Of a stretch of DNA of 23,577 bases, positions 20,775-23,577 are shown piece by piece. The position numbers and the translations under genes are program-made. Origin of the DNA: JAKAXG01 sp035702985 (lineage in GTDB: Bacteria; Actinomycetota; Acidimicrobiia; Acidimicrobiales; Palsa-688). The DNA lies in the NCBI GenBank assembly GCA_035702985.1, contig DASSZD010000013.1:1-23577 (forward strand), read 5' to 3'. The notes beneath the pieces are model-generated. The model did not search any database and was not told the origin of the DNA. It saw nothing but the letters and a program-made list of their open reading frames with translations. The first letter of the stretch is position 1; each line of letters begins with the position of its first letter.

Positions 20775-21980
20775 GTGAGCGCCGGGCCGGAGCAGCGGGT
20801 GGGGTACGGCCGGGTTCTGGCCTCGGGCGAGTTCCGGGCCCTGTTCGCCGCCCAGCTCATCTCCGTGGCCGGCACCAGCGTGGCGGCCGTGGCCCTGACC
20901 GTGCTGATCTACCGCCGCACCCACTCACCGGTGCTGGCGTCGCTCGCCTTCTCGGTGGGTTTCCTGCCCTACCTGGTGGGTGGCGGAGCCCTGTCCGGTG
21001 TGGCCGACCGGGTCCGGCCCAGGGGTCTGGTGACCGCTTGCGGCGCCGGGTCGGCCGTCCTGGCCGGGGTCATGGTCTGGCCGGGCGTGCCGGTGGCGGC
21101 GCTCCTCGGGCTGCTGTTCGGCATCGGCTGCCTGTCGTCGCTGTCGGCCGGGTCCCGGGCCGTGCTGGTCCGCTCCACGGTTGCCCACGAGGCGTACGTC
21201 CCGGCCCGTTCGCTCATGCGCATCGCCGCCCAGCTCGCCCAGCTGGGCGGTAATGCCGGGGCCGGGGTGCTGCTCCTGGTTCTCAGCCCCCGGGGTGCGC
21301 TGGCGGTCAACGCCGTGTCGTTCGCGGTGGCAGCGGCCATGGTGCGGGCCGTCGTCGGAGACCACACGGGTTCGGCGGGGGGCGCCCCCCTGGGTTCGTG
21401 GCGGGGGGGCAAGGCGGTGCTGGCCCACGCCCAGCTCAGACGGCTGCTGCTGATCGGATGGCTGGTCCCGATGTTCACGGTGGCCCCCGAGGCGGTCGCG
21501 GCCCCGTACGTGGCCGCCCACCACGGGGCGCCCAGCCTGGTCGGCTGGTGGTTGACCGCCCTGCCGGTGGGGATCATCGCCGGTGACATCGCCGGGATCC
21601 GGGGCCTGGACCCCGCCCGGCAGCGCCGAATGGTGCTGCCGGCTGCCGCCGCCGGGTTCGTCCCGTACCTGGCCTTCGTGGCCGACCCGGCCGTGCCGGT
21701 GGCCCTCCCGTTGCTGGTGGCGTCGGGCGCCTGCAGCCTTTACGGCCTGGGCCTCGACGCCCGGATCCGCGACGCCGCCCCCGCCGGGCTGTTCACCCGC
21801 ACCATGACCCTCAGCTCGGCCGGGCTGATGGCGCTCCAGGGGTTGGGGTTCACGGCCGCCGGGGCCGTGGCCGGGGCGTTGGGCCCGGCCGGGGCCATCG
21901 CCACAGCCGGCGGCTGCGGGCTGGCCGTGGTGGCCCTGTTGTCCCGGCCGGGAGGGTCGAAAGCCCAGGACGAAGGCTGA
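20775..21980 (+). CDS. MFS transporter, divergent from ArsR-type regulator
   Basis: 401 residues from GTG at 20775; open frame extends upstream, but this start places the first residues (MSAGPEQRVGYGRVLASGEFRAL) right before TM1 FAAQLISVAGTSVAAVALTVLIY, as usual for the family. About 11-12 hydrophobic helices follow; the motif-A region reads GVADRVRPRGLV. The SGEFRALFAAQ start is common in actinobacterial drug-efflux-type MFS proteins. Substrate unknown; export of a small toxic compound sensed by the neighbouring regulator is the likeliest role, by inference. Start by a near-leaderless promoter is probable. Confidence 0.85.
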   Translation: MSAGPEQRVGYGRVLASGEFRALFAAQLISVAGTSVAAVALTVLIYRRTHSPVLASLAFSVGFLPYLVGGGALSGVADRVRPRGLVTACGAGSAVLAGVMVWPGVPVAALLGLLFGIGCLSSLSAGSRAVLVRSTVAHEAYVPARSLMRIAAQLAQLGGNAGAGVLLLVLSPRGALAVNAVSFAVAAAMVRAVVGDHTGSAGGAPLGSWRGGKAVLAHAQLRRLLLIGWLVPMFTVAPEAVAAPYVAAHHGAPSLVGWWLTALPVGIIAGDIAGIRGLDPARQRRMVLPAAAAGFVPYLAFVADPAVPVALPLLVASGACSLYGLGLDARIRDAAPAGLFTRTMTLSSAGLMALQGLGFTAAGAVAGALGPAGAIATAGGCGLAVVALLSRPGGSKAQDEG

Positions 21981-21983
21981 GTT

Positions 21984-21998
21984 CCCCCCGGGTGGGGG
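21984..21998. terminator. short GC hairpin between convergent genes
   Basis: C6 (21984-21989) can pair with G5 (21994-21998) across a four-base loop in the 18-bp gap between the MFS and guaB stops. It may serve both strands, but it lacks a T-tract. Confidence 0.25.
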
Positions 21999-23501
21999 TC
22001 AGCGGCCCAGCCGGTAGTTGGGGGCCTCCTTGCTGATGCTGACGTCGTGGGGATGGCTCTCGCGCAGGCTGGCCGGGGATATCCGGATGAACCGTCCGTG
22101 GAGCTGCAGATCGTCGACGCTGCGGGCCCCGCAGTAGCCCATGGCCTGGCGCAGGCCGCCCACCAGCTGGTGGACCACGTTGGCCACCGGGCCCTTGTAC
22201 GGCACCCGGGCCTCGACCCCTTCGGGCACCACCTTGCCGCTGTCCACGCTGCCCTGGAAGTAGCGGTCCTTGGAGAACGACCGGCCCTGCATGGCCCCCA
22301 TCGAGCCCATGCCCCGGTACTCCTTGAACTGCTCCCCCTGCTGGATGACGATGTCGCCGGGGGCCTCGTCCACCCCGGCCAGGGCGTTGCCGAGCATGAC
22401 GGTGGCGGCTCCGGCCGCCAGGGCCTTGGCGATGTCCCCCGAGAACTGCACGCCGCCGTCGGCGATGACCGGGACGTCGCCCCGGGCCGCGGTGGCGCAG
22501 TCGAAGATGGCGGTGATCTGGGGCACCCCGATCCCGGCGATGACCCTGGTCGTGCAGATCGATCCGGGGCCGATACCGACCTTGATCCCGTCGGCGCCGG
22601 CGTCGATCAACGCCCGGGTCGCCTCGGCGGTGGCCACGTTGCCGGCGATCACGTCCACCGCGAAGTTGGCCTTGACCTTGGCGACCGTGTCGATGACCGA
22701 CTGGGCGTGGCCGTGGGCGGTGTCCACCACCACCGCGTCCACCTTGCGCTCGACCAGCGCAGCCACCCGGTCGAAGCAGTCGGGTCCCACCCCGACGGCC
22801 GCCGCCACCCGGAGCCGGCCCTCGTCGTCCTTGGTGGCGTTGGGGTAGTCGAGCCGCTTCTGGATGTCCTTCACCGTGATCAGACCCTTGAGGACGCCGT
22901 CGTCGGCGACGATGGGCAGCTTCTCGATCCGGTGCCGGGCCAGGAGGGCCTGGGCCCCGTGGAGGGAGGTGCCGACCGGGGCGGTCACCAGACCGGTGGA
23001 GGTCATCACCTCCGACACCGGCCGCCGGCTCGGCTCCTCGAAGCGCAGGTCCCGGTTGGTGACGATGCCCACCAGCCGGTGGCTGTCGTCGACCACCGGG
23101 ATGCCGCTGATGTGGAACTGGGCCATCAGGTCCATGGCGTCGGCGACGGAGGTGGCGGGGGTGATGGTGATCGGGTCGGTGATCATCCCCGACTCGGAGC
23201 GCTTGACCTTGTCCACCTCGAGGGCCTGATCGGCGATCGACAGGTTCCGGTGGATCACCCCGATGCCGCCCAGCCGGGCCATGGCGATGCCCAGGCGGGC
23301 CTCGGTCACGGTGTCCATGGCCGCCGACACCAGGGGGACGGCCAGCGGTATGCGCCTGGTCAGGAACGTGCCCGTCTCGGCCTCGGCGGGAAGCACCTCG
23401 GAGGCAGCCGGGACCAGCAGGACGTCGTCGAAGGTCAAGCCCTCCCGGCCGAACTTCTCGTCGAAAGACACGTTCCCGGATGAGCCGAACCGATTCGCCA
23501 T
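21999..23501 (-). CDS. guaB: IMP dehydrogenase
   Basis: 500 residues from ATG at 23501. It oxidises IMP to XMP with NAD+, the committed step of GMP synthesis. The N-terminus GLTFDDVLLVPAASEVLP and PLVSAAMDTVTE are invariant family features. A CBS-domain pair spans about 105-215 (MITDPITITPATSVADAMDLM, RDLRFE; VTAPVGTSLHGAQALL, ITVKDIQKR). The catalytic loop GIGPGSICTTR holds C316; VIADGGVQFSGDI, GSMGAMQGRSFSKDRYFQG (flap) and VEARVPYKGP follow. It is full length and intact. A TAAACT element ends five bases before the ATG. GMP synthesis also feeds the GTP from which the preQ0 pathway starts, but no operon link exists here. Confidence 0.97.
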   Translation of the reverse strand: MANRFGSSGNVSFDEKFGREGLTFDDVLLVPAASEVLPAEAETGTFLTRRIPLAVPLVSAAMDTVTEARLGIAMARLGGIGVIHRNLSIADQALEVDKVKRSESGMITDPITITPATSVADAMDLMAQFHISGIPVVDDSHRLVGIVTNRDLRFEEPSRRPVSEVMTSTGLVTAPVGTSLHGAQALLARHRIEKLPIVADDGVLKGLITVKDIQKRLDYPNATKDDEGRLRVAAAVGVGPDCFDRVAALVERKVDAVVVDTAHGHAQSVIDTVAKVKANFAVDVIAGNVATAEATRALIDAGADGIKVGIGPGSICTTRVIAGIGVPQITAIFDCATAARGDVPVIADGGVQFSGDIAKALAAGAATVMLGNALAGVDEAPGDIVIQQGEQFKEYRGMGSMGAMQGRSFSKDRYFQGSVDSGKVVPEGVEARVPYKGPVANVVHQLVGGLRQAMGYCGARSVDDLQLHGRFIRISPASLRESHPHDVSISKEAPNYRLGR

Positions 23502-23506
23502 AGCCC

Positions 23507-23512
23507 AGTTTA
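23507..23512 (-). promoter_or_regulatory. -10 element (TAAACT) of guaB
   Basis: On the minus strand TAAACT is followed by five bases and the ATG at 23501. No Shine-Dalgarno fits between, so guaB is probably leaderless. The remaining 65 bases to the window end are GC-rich with no further feature seen. Confidence 0.45.
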
Positions 23513-23577
23513 TGGCGCGGGGGAGGTGATCCGCAGCCCGCCCGGCCCCGGCCCGGGGGCCCGGGCGGACCGAGGGG

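Noticed and set aside
22047..23483. 478-codon plus-strand open frame
   Set aside because: Antisense shadow of guaB, His/Asp/Gly-rich.

Overview
The window is very GC-rich, bacterial, and almost fully packed with genes on both strands. GTG and TTG starts are common, stop/start overlaps are frequent, and several starts have an actinobacterial-type -10 element (TANNNT) ending 5-7 nt before the start codon, as expected for leaderless transcripts. Together with the gene content (F420-type luciferase-like enzyme tail, MurL/MurD2, Cx14CxxC QueE, propeller-repeat exoproteins) this suggests an actinobacterium, perhaps Acidimicrobiia-like. The phylum is a fair inference; the class is a guess. I saw no tRNA, rRNA, CRISPR array, transposase or phage gene.

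Left part (1-5.6 kb): the 3' end of a luciferase-like oxidoreductase gene; a minus-strand operon of a membrane protein, a HisKA_3 sensor kinase and a NarL/LuxR response regulator, followed by a small PH-like protein; a HAD-family dehalogenase-like gene; then a tight queC-queE-queD cassette that makes the 7-deazaguanine precursor preQ0 from dihydroneopterin triphosphate. The cassette is followed by two tandem copies of a hairpin-forming repeat.

Middle (5.9-13.9 kb): a superfamily 2 helicase; a secreted protein with 42-residue propeller-type repeats fused to a GH25/DUF1906-like domain; a small unknown gene; an MFS transporter; an EamA/DMT-type membrane protein; an OhrR-like MarR regulator; and an AadA-like nucleotidyltransferase with an altered metal-binding motif.

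Right part (13.9-23.6 kb): the most notable locus, a minus-strand run of a degenerate phosphoglycerate-kinase homologue, murL and murD2. MurD2 adds L-Glu to UDP-MurNAc-L-Ala and MurL epimerises that residue to D-Glu, an alternative to the MurI/MurD route of peptidoglycan synthesis. Divergent from it lies a second secreted propeller-repeat protein, here fused to an M23-like domain without recognisable zinc ligands. The wall-precursor genes and a possible wall-acting exoprotein therefore start from one intergenic region. Next come a 48-residue small protein gene with a structured leader, a divergent ArsR-type regulator/MFS pair around an operator-like palindrome, and guaB (IMP dehydrogenase).
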